Of a stretch of 16,100 nt of DNA, positions 1 to 7,083 are shown in pieces. Position 1 is the stretch's first letter, and each line of letters starts with the position of its first letter. Both the position numbers and the translations under genes were made by a program. The notes below the pieces were generated by a model. The model did no database searches, was not told the origin of the DNA, and saw nothing but the letters and a program-made list of their open reading frames with translations. Source of the DNA: Bacteroidales bacterium UBA4230 (GTDB lineage: Bacteria > Bacteroidota > Bacteroidia > Bacteroidales > UBA932); the NCBI GenBank assembly GCA_002395605.1, contig DGXO01000006.1:1-16100 (forward strand), given 5' to 3'.

Positions 1-231
1 CGGGGTGCGGATGTTCATGGCGCTGAACTGCCCTATTATAAATGTCTTGCCGGTAATCCTGAGGGAAAAGAGCGTCTGCTGGATAAGGGAAGTCTTGCCC
101 GTCTTCGGGGGCTCATATATCGTAACGTGCTCCCCCTGGGAAAGCAGGTTCCCAAGGAGAGTCACGTCTGCTTTACGGCCGACAAACTTATTGCCGGTAA
201 CGTACTGCGAAAACGGGAATGCGGTATCCAT
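1..231 (-). CDS. AAA/STAND-type ATPase, N-terminal part (runs off the left edge)
   Basis: The first 77 residues of an ATPase are visible, starting at an ATG at 231 and reading off the window. After a short N-terminus, residues 13-19 (GNKFVGR) resemble the 'FxGR' lead-in of Bacteroidota P-loop ATPases. A Walker A motif follows at about residues 43-50 (EPPKTGKT, then SLI); its first position is Glu instead of the usual Gly. The sensor, Walker B and C-terminal domains are outside the window, so substrate and role cannot be assigned. The start lies 2 bp after the stop of the 727-residue membrane protein, which suggests co-transcription and translational coupling. Family assignment rests on the lead-in and P-loop only. 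Confidence 0.7.
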   Translation of the reverse strand, partial: MDTAFPFSQYVTGNKFVGRKADVTLLGNLLSQGEHVTIYEPPKTGKTSLIQQTLFSLRITGKTFIIGQFSAMNIRTP

Positions 232-233
232 GA

Positions 234-2417
234 TTATTCGGCGGGAGCGGCCTCGGCATCGCCGGGAGTGACATCTTCAACCACTTCCTCAACGGGATCG
301 GGGTTGTAGCACTTCAGGGGGCTCTTTATGCCGATAGCAGCAAGGACATTGCACAGCCACAGTGCCACGGCGGCAATAATGACGATGCCGCAGAACCAGC
401 CCCAGAAACGGCGGCGTGCCTGAGCCTTGCGAGCCTTTTCATCCACGGCGGTGAGCTTAGGGAATTCGGCCAGGGAAGTAAGTGTCTTGCCGAATTTCAC
501 CCTCACAAGGGCCTTGGCGTTGATAGCCCAGCCGTTTGCATTGAGGATGGGACCGACGTCACGCTTGCGGAGTTTTCTCCAGGCGATGAACATTGAAGGA
601 CCGGAGATGAGGAGAAGGACCACGGCGATAATGATGAGAGCCTGCCACCAGGTAATTCCCTTGAGCGCAGCGACTACACCCGCCAGGGCTGCACCAATGA
701 GGCCGATGGCCATGCCTACGGCGGCAAAGATACCGGCATATTTGGCTATGTCGAAGGGTGCTGCGGGAGCCTTTCCGTCTGCGGCGGTATTGGTGGCTGC
801 GGTGAGGCCGGCCATGGATTTCTCGTTCTTTTCGGCGGCCTTCTTGTCTATGCGGTCGTTAATCATGCGGGCAACCTTCTTGTAAGGGCTCCAGAAGGCC
901 TGGCGCACGGAAATGGGGTTGTCCACTATGGCAGTAACCTTTGCGGTGTAGTCGTTGCCTTCGCGGTCGTAGAACACGGCGTTCTTGCCCTCACGGAGAC
1001 CGTCCACGTCACCGTCCGTGAGCACTGCGGCAATGTTGAAGCTCTTGCCAAGTTTCTCCGAGGTGCAGGCGCAGTAGAGGATGTACATGCCGCTGAGGGA
1101 GGAAATCTCCGGAGCGGGACCCGCAACCTTTACGCAGAGGTCTGTGCTGCGCTGGTCGATATACAGGCGGCCGGCCTGGAAGATGGCCTTCTTCTCAGGG
1201 TCGTAGAAATCGGCAAGGACAACGTAGTTGTTAAGGAAACGGTAGAAGTTCTTATACAGGCTCACCAGTTTCCCAACCTCCTCGATTGAAAGGGCGTTGG
1301 CCTCTTCGGCCTTGTCTTTCTCTATGAGCTCCAGGAGGGCGGCCTTCTTGTCTTCCTTGAGGATGGCCTCAACGCATTCAAGGCCAAGGGCTTCCACTTC
1401 CCCGCCCTTCTTTGCGCCAATCCATGCGCAGTACGGGCCGAATTTTCCGAGGATTTCGTTCCAGGAGGCTTCATCAAGCACCTTGGGTGCATCCGTAAGG
1501 GCCTTCATGGCATCCACGGCAGCCTTCCAGGCAGGGTTGACGGCATCAAGATGCAATTTCCCGTCCTTTGAGGGCTTTGCAAGGGGCTGCAGGGCAATCT
1601 GGTCTGCGGCGGCGGCAAGGTTTCCGTCTATGGCGGCAATCTTGTCAACGTTAACGTCCAGGGCTGCGGAAGTAGCTTCATCAAAGCCGATGAGCTTGCA
1701 GCGCATGAAGTAATCGGCCACCTTGTCCTTGAGGGCCTCAACGGCTGCAAGGGCGTCCGCGGTCTTGTCTCCAAACGGGAATACGTCCGGGGTGCCGGCT
1801 TCCTTCCAGGCCTTGTAGTCTGCACATGCGGCGTAGAATGCCTCAATGTGGTCTGCGGTGATGCCGGCGACTCCGCTACGGTCCGTGGCGCTGGCAATGC
1901 CCGCAATGGTTTCTATGAGCTTTGAAAGGGCCTCATCCTCCCCTGCCGAAGCCGGTGTCACAATTCCGTCTCCGTTGAACTTGGTGTCGGCAAAGATCTT
2001 GGTGTAGTCGGCGGTGTCTTCCACTGAAATGGACTCTTTCTCCAGGCCAAGGTTCTTGAGAATCTGGCGGGCCGAAGACAGGAGCCTTGCGCCATCTGGG
2101 TCGGACTCGTTGAAGTTTGAGAACTCAAGGGTGTCGGAGCCCTTGAGGAGGGAGTCTGCGTCCTTGATGACACGGGTGAGCCACTGGGCGGTTTTGATGA
2201 CTTCATCTACGCGGATTTTGCCGTCTGCGTCAGTGTCTATGTACTTCAGGGTTTTTTCGTCAAACTCCAGGCCCTGTGTAGGGCAGCTGAGAACGGTCCA
2301 GAGCTTGCGGTCAAGTTCTCCAAGATGGCGGATATCCTCACCGCTTTGGATATTCACACGAACGGTGCCGCCTACCGAGGCGAACTTCCAGGGATAGGTT
2401 TGAGAGGTCTTTTTCAT
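234..2417 (-). CDS. EF-hand protein with a C-terminal membrane region (727 aa), function unknown
   Basis: I do not recognise a named family. Residues 61-72 form a textbook EF-hand calcium loop (DTDADGKIRVDE: Asp at 1, 3 and 5, Gly at 6, Ile at 8, Glu at 12). A degenerate second loop may lie around 144-156 (NGDGIV). A long, Ala/Lys/Glu-rich, probably helical soluble region fills residues ~80-540. Three hydrophobic segments follow at about 562-586, 592-612 and 671-695, the last two separated by a basic cytoplasmic-looking stretch, then an acidic Pro/Glu/Ala tail. There is no N-terminal signal peptide, so the large N-terminal part is probably cytoplasmic and tethered by the C-terminus. The gene is first of a pair with the ATPase that starts 2 bp downstream. 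A promoter (2440-2472) places the RNA start about 16 nt before the ATG. No Shine-Dalgarno sequence is seen. Confidence 0.8.
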   Translation of the reverse strand: MKKTSQTYPWKFASVGGTVRVNIQSGEDIRHLGELDRKLWTVLSCPTQGLEFDEKTLKYIDTDADGKIRVDEVIKTAQWLTRVIKDADSLLKGSDTLEFSNFNESDPDGARLLSSARQILKNLGLEKESISVEDTADYTKIFADTKFNGDGIVTPASAGEDEALSKLIETIAGIASATDRSGVAGITADHIEAFYAACADYKAWKEAGTPDVFPFGDKTADALAAVEALKDKVADYFMRCKLIGFDEATSAALDVNVDKIAAIDGNLAAAADQIALQPLAKPSKDGKLHLDAVNPAWKAAVDAMKALTDAPKVLDEASWNEILGKFGPYCAWIGAKKGGEVEALGLECVEAILKEDKKAALLELIEKDKAEEANALSIEEVGKLVSLYKNFYRFLNNYVVLADFYDPEKKAIFQAGRLYIDQRSTDLCVKVAGPAPEISSLSGMYILYCACTSEKLGKSFNIAAVLTDGDVDGLREGKNAVFYDREGNDYTAKVTAIVDNPISVRQAFWSPYKKVARMINDRIDKKAAEKNEKSMAGLTAATNTAADGKAPAAPFDIAKYAGIFAAVGMAIGLIGAALAGVVAALKGITWWQALIIIAVVLLLISGPSMFIAWRKLRKRDVGPILNANGWAINAKALVRVKFGKTLTSLAEFPKLTAVDEKARKAQARRRFWGWFCGIVIIAAVALWLCNVLAAIGIKSPLKCYNPDPVEEVVEDVTPGDAEAAPAE

Positions 2418-2439
2418 ATACTAACATTTATGTTACCCA

Positions 2440-2472
2440 CAAATTTAGTAAAAAATTTTGCAGGTCAGCAAA
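2440..2472 (-). promoter_or_regulatory. Bacteroidota-type promoter of the EF-hand membrane protein gene
   Basis: On the minus strand, TTTG (2472-2469) and TAAATTTG (2447-2440) are separated by 21 bp. This matches the Bacteroidota -33/-7 pattern (TTTG, TAnnTTTG), with a spacer at the long end. The ATG follows 22 nt after the -7 box. It interleaves with the divergent rpsU promoter. Confidence 0.6.
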
Positions 2473-2487
2473 AAAATTATAACTTTG
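2457..2487 (+). promoter_or_regulatory. Bacteroidota-type promoter of rpsU
   Basis: TTTG (2457-2460) and TAACTTTG (2480-2487) are separated by 19 bp, a very good fit to the Bacteroidota sigma-ABfr consensus. The RNA start is expected at about 2492-2494, which leaves a leader of roughly 26 nt holding the strong ribosome binding site. Confidence 0.75.
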
Positions 2488-2502
2488 CAGCCCATTTAAG
2501 AA

Positions 2503-2512
2503 AAAGGAGGTG
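2503..2512 (+). promoter_or_regulatory. Extended Shine-Dalgarno sequence of rpsU
   Basis: AAAGGAGGTG is complementary over 10 consecutive bases to the 3' end of 16S rRNA (CACCUCCUUU). It sits 7 nt before the ATG at 2520. No other gene start in the window has a comparable site. In Bacteroidota the anti-SD is normally masked by bS21, bS18 and bS6, and a strong SD on rpsU is the known exception linked to autoregulation. Confidence 0.85.
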
Positions 2513-2519
2513 TAAAAGC

Positions 2520-2714
2520 ATGATCATCGTACCCATCAAAGAAGGAGAAAACATCGAGAGAGCCCTTAAGAAATTCAAGCGTAAGTTTGAAAAGACCGGT
2601 GCTGTCCGTGAGCTTCGTTCCCGCAAGAACTTTGAAAAGCCTTCAGTGATCAAGCGCATGGCCAAACAGAAGGCCATCTATGTACAGCATCTGCGTCTCC
2701 AGGAGGAGCAGTAA
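2520..2714 (+). CDS. rpsU: 30S ribosomal protein bS21
   Basis: This 64-residue basic protein begins MIIVPIKEGENIERALKKFK and has the bS21 pattern: a short beta-like N-terminus, then a Lys/Arg-rich helix with KKFKRKFEKTG and a conserved RSRKNFEKPS stretch. bS21 binds the platform of the 30S subunit beside the 3' end of 16S rRNA; in Bacteroidota it helps hide the anti-Shine-Dalgarno sequence. The start is fixed by the extended SD 7 nt upstream; an in-frame extension to 2325 would run through the promoter and is not real. The gene stands alone between a divergent gene and a terminator. Length is typical for the phylum. The strong SD suggests translation rises when ribosomes lack bS21, a feedback loop described in Flavobacterium. 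Confidence 0.95.
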   Translation: MIIVPIKEGENIERALKKFKRKFEKTGAVRELRSRKNFEKPSVIKRMAKQKAIYVQHLRLQEEQ

Positions 2715-2737
2715 GAGCTGTAGCACCTTTTAGAATA

Positions 2738-2770
2738 AAAAGGGTTGACTCATTCGGAGTCAACCCTTTT
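2738..2770. terminator. Bidirectional intrinsic terminator between rpsU and lptB
   Basis: A perfect 14-bp stem (2738-2751 with 2757-2770) encloses a 5-nt loop (ATTCG). The stem starts with four A and ends with four T, followed by CTTTTG on the plus strand; on the minus strand the T-run continues with TTTTTATT. It can therefore stop rpsU transcripts from the left and the lptB operon from the right. Confidence 0.9.
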
Positions 2771-2840
2771 CTTTTGCCAAATATTAACTAAACCAACTTA
2801 AAACTAACCGGCTATAGTTAATACAAGAGGCGTGCCAAAC

Positions 2841-3644
2841 TTAAACGTGGTGCTCATGTTCCACCTCTGCGCGGGCCCTCTCCACACTCTTGGAGCGCTT
2901 GAGGACAAAGCCGGAGCCAAGGTATTTGGTGCGGACGTCTTCGTCGGCGGCAAGTTCCTCGGGGGTCCCGGCCTGAAGGATGACGCCCTCATAGAGAAGG
3001 TATGCGCGGTCTGTGATTGCAAGGGTTTCACCAACGTTGTGGTCTGTTATGATAACGCCGATGTTGCGGTACTTCAGTTTTGCGATAATGTACTGGATAT
3101 CCTCCACGGCAATGGGGTCAACACCTGCAAAGGGTTCGTCCAGGAGAATGAACTTGGGGTCTACGGCAAGGGCACGGGCAATCTCGCAGCGGCGGCGTTC
3201 ACCACCGGAGAGCTGAATGCCGCGGGATTTGCGCACCTTGGAAAGGTTGAACTCATCTATGAGTCTTTCCATGCGCTCTATCCTCTGGGCCTTTGTCATC
3301 CCCTTTGTAGAGTCCGACACCTCCATTACAGACATGATGTTGTCTTCAACACTCATCTGACGGAATACGGAAGCCTCCTGGGGGAGATAGCCTATACCCC
3401 TCTGGGCCCTCTTGTACATGGGCAGGGTGGTTATTTCAGTCATGGTGCCGTCGTCGTCCTGGATGTAAATACGGCCGCCGTTGGGCTTGACCTGCCCCGT
3501 AATCATGTAGAAACTGGTGGTTTTACCGGCACCGTTGGGCCCAAGGAAGCCCACAATCTCTCCTTGCTGCACCTCCATGGATACGCCTTTCACAACGGTA
3601 CGGACACCGTATTTCTTTACAATTTTATCTGCGATTAACTTCAT
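2841..3644 (-). CDS. lptB: LPS export ABC transporter ATP-binding protein LptB
   Basis: This 267-residue ABC ATPase powers LptB2FGC, which extracts lipopolysaccharide from the inner membrane and pushes it along the Lpt bridge. Visible motifs in order: Walker A GPNGAGKT (35-42), Q-loop Gln89 in GYLPQEASVFR (LptB hallmark), signature LSGGERRR (145-152), Walker B FILLDEP (165-171) and H-loop His202 (TDHNV). The wording 'FAGVDPIAVEDIQ' after Walker B is characteristic of LptB. The C-terminus ends in a His/Glu-rich tail (EVEHEHHV) beyond the usual end, about 25 residues longer than the E. coli protein. The gene begins 2 bp after the dnaX stop, so it is last in that transcript and ends before the bidirectional terminator. 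LptF/G/C are not in the window. Confidence 0.93.
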   Translation of the reverse strand: MKLIADKIVKKYGVRTVVKGVSMEVQQGEIVGFLGPNGAGKTTSFYMITGQVKPNGGRIYIQDDDGTMTEITTLPMYKRAQRGIGYLPQEASVFRQMSVEDNIMSVMEVSDSTKGMTKAQRIERMERLIDEFNLSKVRKSRGIQLSGGERRRCEIARALAVDPKFILLDEPFAGVDPIAVEDIQYIIAKLKYRNIGVIITDHNVGETLAITDRAYLLYEGVILQAGTPEELAADEDVRTKYLGSGFVLKRSKSVERARAEVEHEHHV

Positions 3645-3646
3645 AT

Positions 3647-5332
3647 TTACTTAGTGTCAAGGCCGAGTTCTGCAACAAAGTCACGTACGGCGGGGTTCTT
3701 TTCCATGAGGTCCTTCGCCTTCTCTTCCGGCATGTAGGGCACTTTTTCGGCATTCTCCTTCTCAGGGGTGACGGCAACCACAATGTTGATTTTCCGGCAG
3801 GAAAGGAGTTCGCGGAGCTTTGTCTCAAGCTCACGCTGCATCTTTTCCTCCACCCATAGCTTCTGGGCCTCGTTCATTACCACGAATTCTACAATTTTCA
3901 CGCCTTCGGCCTCACTGAGATTGATCTCTCCGCTGGAAAGCATGCTGGCAAGACGGGGTTTGGACGTGTACTGCCCGGCAAGTTCCTTCCACTTGAGACG
4001 CACGGCGTCGTCCTGGGGCAGGCTGGTGTCTTCGGCTTGGTCACTCCCGGCCTGAGCGGGAGTCTCTTCCGGCTTCTCCACTGCAATTGCACTCATGGAA
4101 AGGGCCGAACCAGTTTTGGCTGCTCTCCTGCGGGGCGAAGCGGCGGGGGCAGAGGCTTCTGCTGGAGCATTTGCCCGGACAGGGTTGCGAAGCAACGCGG
4201 AAGCAGGAGCCTCTGCCCCTGCAGGTGCGCCTTCCGGTTTATTCTGGATAAAGCACAGCCGCATGAGGGTGAACTCTATGTGCAGGCGGGGATTCACGGC
4301 AGCCTTGTAACCGGTTTCGCAGGCCGTGGTAATGCCAAGGGCCTGATACAGGAAGGCCAGCGACGTGCGGGCGCCTTGCTCCGAGTATTGCTGCTTGAGG
4401 GAATCCGGAAGCTCCAGGAGGGGCTCCAGACCGCCGGTTTTGGCCACCACAAGGTTACGGAGGTGCTCACTGAGGGATCCCACAAAGTGGAGGGCGTTGA
4501 ACCCTTTTGCAAGGACTTCGTCAAGTATTTTGAAACACGTAGCGTAGTCTCCGGAAAGGGCGGCGTCTACAATTGAGAAACTGTAGTGGTAATCCAGCAC
4601 GCCCAGGTTGCGTTTTACGTCTTCGTAGACAACATTGGTTCCGCAGAAAGCCACCGTCTGGTCAAAGATGGTGAGGGCGTCGCGCATTGCGCCATCGGCC
4701 TTGGAGGCTATTACGTGGAGGGATTCGTCGTCTATGGTAACGCCTTCTTTCTCCGCAATTCCCCTAAGGTTTTTCACCATGTCGGAGATGCTGATACGGT
4801 TGAAGTCGTAGGTTTGGCAGCGGCTGAGGATGGTGGGGAGTATCTTGTGTTTTTCAGTTGTGGCCAGGATGAAGATGGCATGTGCAGGGGGCTCCTCAAG
4901 GGTTTTGAGGAAGGCGTTGAAAGCGCTCTGGGACAGCATGTGCACCTCGTCTATGATGTACACGCTGTACTTTCCCACCTGAGGCGGCACCTGCACCTGG
5001 TCCATGAGGGCCTTGATGTCCTCCACGGAGTTGTTGGAGGCTGCGTCCAGCTCATGGATGCAGTAGCTTCGGCCCTCCTGAAAACTCACGCAAGACTCGC
5101 ACTGCCCGCAGGGCTCCATGTCCGGGCCCGGGTTTGAGCAGTTTATCATCTTGGCAAAGATACGCGCCGTGGTGGTTTTTCCTACGCCGCGGGGGCCGCA
5201 AAAAAGGTATGCGTGTGCCAGCTGCCCCCTCTTGATGGAGTTTGACAGCGTCCTTGCAATGGTGTCCTGGCCAACCAGCGACTCAAAGGAATCCGGCCTG
5301 TACTTGCGGGCCGATACAATATACTCGCTCAT
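3647..5332 (-). CDS. dnaX: DNA polymerase III subunit gamma/tau
   Basis: This 561-residue AAA+ clamp-loader ATPase loads the sliding clamp in the replisome. Seen in order: MSEYIVSARKYRPDSFESLVGQ start, Walker A GPRGVGKT (46-53), a zinc module (Cys65, Cys75, Cys78, Cys81), Walker B IIDE (126-129) with HMLS, sensor LATTE (156-160) and the SRC arginine-finger motif (170-172). A collar domain runs to ~360, then an Ala/Pro-rich linker (~365-442) and a C-terminal domain (~443-561) that is probably tau-like. The ATG at 5332 is chosen because the family starts exactly at MSEYIVSARKYRP and a promoter -7 box lies 6 nt before it; the in-frame extension to 5416 reads through the promoter and repeat. It is co-transcribed with lptB (2 bp gap). 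The linker holds an inverted repeat (4146-4219). Confidence 0.96.
   Translation of the reverse strand: MSEYIVSARKYRPDSFESLVGQDTIARTLSNSIKRGQLAHAYLFCGPRGVGKTTTARIFAKMINCSNPGPDMEPCGQCESCVSFQEGRSYCIHELDAASNNSVEDIKALMDQVQVPPQVGKYSVYIIDEVHMLSQSAFNAFLKTLEEPPAHAIFILATTEKHKILPTILSRCQTYDFNRISISDMVKNLRGIAEKEGVTIDDESLHVIASKADGAMRDALTIFDQTVAFCGTNVVYEDVKRNLGVLDYHYSFSIVDAALSGDYATCFKILDEVLAKGFNALHFVGSLSEHLRNLVVAKTGGLEPLLELPDSLKQQYSEQGARTSLAFLYQALGITTACETGYKAAVNPRLHIEFTLMRLCFIQNKPEGAPAGAEAPASALLRNPVRANAPAEASAPAASPRRRAAKTGSALSMSAIAVEKPEETPAQAGSDQAEDTSLPQDDAVRLKWKELAGQYTSKPRLASMLSSGEINLSEAEGVKIVEFVVMNEAQKLWVEEKMQRELETKLRELLSCRKINIVVAVTPEKENAEKVPYMPEEKAKDLMEKNPAVRDFVAELGLDTK
4146..4219. repeat. Inverted repeat inside the dnaX linker
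   Basis: Two 18-nt arms (4146-4163 and 4202-4219) are reverse complements at 17 of 18 positions. A small nested hairpin lies between them (GTTGC, GAA, GCAAC; 4184-4196). It encodes residues ~372-396 of DnaX, in the Ala/Pro linker, so both arms translate into similar AEAPAS-type peptides. It may be only a by-product of biased Ala/Glu/Pro codons, or a palindromic insertion tolerated in a flexible linker. Confidence 0.6.
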
Positions 5333-5338
5333 AACACA

Positions 5339-5369
5339 CAAAGGTACAAATAAAATCGCTATCCTCAAC
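5339..5369 (-). promoter_or_regulatory. dnaX promoter, nearly leaderless
   Basis: On the minus strand, GTTG (5369-5366) and TACCTTTG (5346-5339) are 19 bp apart, fitting the Bacteroidota consensus. The ATG of dnaX begins at 5332, only 6 nt after the -7 box, so the transcript should start at or within a couple of bases of the start codon. A pair of dyad repeats sits just upstream. Confidence 0.7.
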
Positions 5370-5397
5370 CCCGTCTCAAAAAAAGGCCGCAAATCAT

Positions 5398-5485
5398 GCC
5401 TCGGGTGCAAAAACACCCTCTTTTTGCACCTGGAACCCGGTCAGCGGCTGCCTCGGGTGCAAAAACACCCCCTTTTTGCACCTGG
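5398..5485. repeat. Two tandem copies of a palindromic element upstream of dnaX
   Basis: A 36-bp unit occurs at 5398-5433 and 5450-5485 with one difference (T5419/C5471), a period of 52 bp. Each copy contains a perfect 10-bp inverted repeat, GGTGCAAAAA and TTTTTGCACC, around a 7-nt C-rich centre (5404-5430, centre 5417; 5456-5482, centre 5469). It lies between the protease stop (5503) and the dnaX promoter. There is no T-run after either stem, so a terminator is unlikely; a protein-binding operator or an intergenic repeat family fits better. Confidence 0.85.
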
Positions 5486-5502
5486 CGCCCTGTATGATGG
5501 AG

Positions 5503-7083
5503 CTAAAAATGTTCCAGCGCTTTTTTCACCGTGTCATCTACGGGAAGGTAGTACTTGTAAAACGCGTTTTCCCCAAGTTTTGAATACCTTGCTATAAGGG
5601 CGTGAAGCTGGGGCACAAGATAAGGCGCGGTTTCGTCCCATTCGGCCTCTGTGCAGCCGATGCCCTCTTTTTTGGTGAAGGCGGGGAATTCAACTTTAAG
5701 GTTGAGCCCATTCAGGAAGCGGTCCATGGCGGAATAGCTGTCAATGCTCCTGAGTTTTTCGGCATAACGGTCAAATATGGCCGAAGCGAACCTCATCTGG
5801 GCGGCCTTCTTGTTGCACTCAATGAAGTACCTGGAGGCCCTTGTGGTGTCCACGGGCACAAAGACATCCGGCATGATGCCGCCGCCACCGTAAACAATAC
5901 GGCCGCTGCGGGTACGGTGGACGTCCGTGGTGTCAAGCTTCACGCTGTCGGCGCTGAACACCTCTCCGTCCATGTAACGCATGTAGATGTCGTAGTTGTA
6001 ATTGTCTTCGGCCCCATAGGGCTTCTGGATGCACCTGCCGGAAGGGGTGTAATACCTTGCCACCGTGAGACGGAGGCCGGAACCGTCAGAGAACACGAAA
6101 GGCTCCTGCACAAGGCCCTTTCCAAAGGAGCGGCGCCCGATGATGGTTCCGCGGTCGTTGTCCTGCACGGCTCCCGCAAAGATTTCAGAGGCCGAAGCCG
6201 AATTCTCGCTGATAAGGATGGTGAGGCCGATGTCCTTGAGGTCTCCCCTGCCGTCGGCACGGAAAACTTCACGGGAACGATGACGGCCTTCCATATATAC
6301 TATGGTGTCTCCGCGGGAGAGGTAGTCGTTGGAAACAAGGAGGGCCTGGTCCAGATAGCCGCCGGAGTTGTCGCGGATGTCAAAGACAAGGTGGCGCATG
6401 CCCTCTTCCTTTAGCTTCAGGGCTGCCTTGTGGCATTCCTCGTAGGTGGTGCGGGAGAACTTCCCAAGGCGGAGATACCCCACGGTGTCGGAGACCATGA
6501 ACGCTGCGTCCATGCTGTGCATGGGAATTTTCCCACGGGTTATTTCAAAGGGAATGACTTCTTTCTGCCTCTGGACCGTTATGGTAACCTTCGTGCCGGA
6601 GGGGCCCTTTATTCGGCGCACCATGCTGTCCTGAGGGAACTTCACGCCGGCAATCACCTTGTCGTCTACTTTAAGCAGGCGGTCTCCTATCATGAGGCCC
6701 ACTTTCTCCGAGGGGCCGCCGGGGATAACCTCCAGAACTATCGCAGTGTCGTTGGGGACGTTGAACTGTATGCCGATTCCGTCAAAGTTCCCGGCAAGTT
6801 CCTCTTCAGATGCGTTACGCTCCACTGGAGGCATGTACACCGAATGGGGATCAAGACGGGAAAGGGCCGCGGCCACGGCGGCGTCGGTAACGGCAGAGCG
6901 GGAAAAGGTGTCTACGTAATTGCCTTCCACCACCTGCAGGATGGCGTTGAGTTTCTGCCAGTCACGGTACTTCGTTGAAATCATGTGCTGGGACTCACGG
7001 TACCGCACTACAGTAAGAGTAATGAGGGCGCCGAAAATGACGCCCACCACTATCTGAAGAATCTGAACTGTCTTTTTACTCAT
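5503..7083 (-). CDS. S41 family C-terminal processing protease (CtpA-like)
   Basis: This 526-residue periplasmic serine protease of the S41 (Prc/CtpA) family is anchored by an N-terminal membrane helix (~7-27). A PDZ domain follows at about 97-185 (GIGIQF, PGGPSEKVGLMIGDRLLKVD), then the protease core with DIRDNSGG (235-242). The Ser/Lys dyad is seen as SASASE (295-300, probable nucleophile Ser297) and FGKG (Lys322), 25 residues apart as in E. coli Prc. A ~100-residue C-terminal extension follows the core. Such enzymes trim or degrade exported proteins. I chose the ATG at 7083 (MSKKTVQ) over a TTG at 7098: it overlaps the deaminase stop by 8 nt (ATGAGTAA), a typical coupled arrangement. It is last in the upstream cluster before dnaX's own promoter. 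The exact substrate is unknown. Confidence 0.92.
   Translation of the reverse strand: MSKKTVQILQIVVGVIFGALITLTVVRYRESQHMISTKYRDWQKLNAILQVVEGNYVDTFSRSAVTDAAVAAALSRLDPHSVYMPPVERNASEEELAGNFDGIGIQFNVPNDTAIVLEVIPGGPSEKVGLMIGDRLLKVDDKVIAGVKFPQDSMVRRIKGPSGTKVTITVQRQKEVIPFEITRGKIPMHSMDAAFMVSDTVGYLRLGKFSRTTYEECHKAALKLKEEGMRHLVFDIRDNSGGYLDQALLVSNDYLSRGDTIVYMEGRHRSREVFRADGRGDLKDIGLTILISENSASASEIFAGAVQDNDRGTIIGRRSFGKGLVQEPFVFSDGSGLRLTVARYYTPSGRCIQKPYGAEDNYNYDIYMRYMDGEVFSADSVKLDTTDVHRTRSGRIVYGGGGIMPDVFVPVDTTRASRYFIECNKKAAQMRFASAIFDRYAEKLRSIDSYSAMDRFLNGLNLKVEFPAFTKKEGIGCTEAEWDETAPYLVPQLHALIARYSKLGENAFYKYYLPVDDTVKKALEHF

Noticed and set aside
2325..2519. N-terminal extension of rpsU
   Set aside because: The extension crosses both promoters and the ribosome binding site, and bS21 starts exactly at MIIVPIKEGE.
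3647..5332. E. coli-style programmed frameshift in dnaX that would give a separate gamma subunit
   Set aside because: No A-rich slippery heptamer is seen before the linker hairpin, and the frame runs open to a full-length product.
5404..5482. Hairpins before dnaX as transcription terminators of the protease operon
   Set aside because: Neither stem is followed by a T-run in the transcribed direction, and two near-identical copies with fixed spacing fit another role better.
5602..6414. Long open frames antisense to real genes (also 7495-8406, 12307-13041, 2832-3638 and others)
   Set aside because: They lie opposite genes with clear family motifs, have no recognisable domains and follow from the codon bias of a GC-rich genome.
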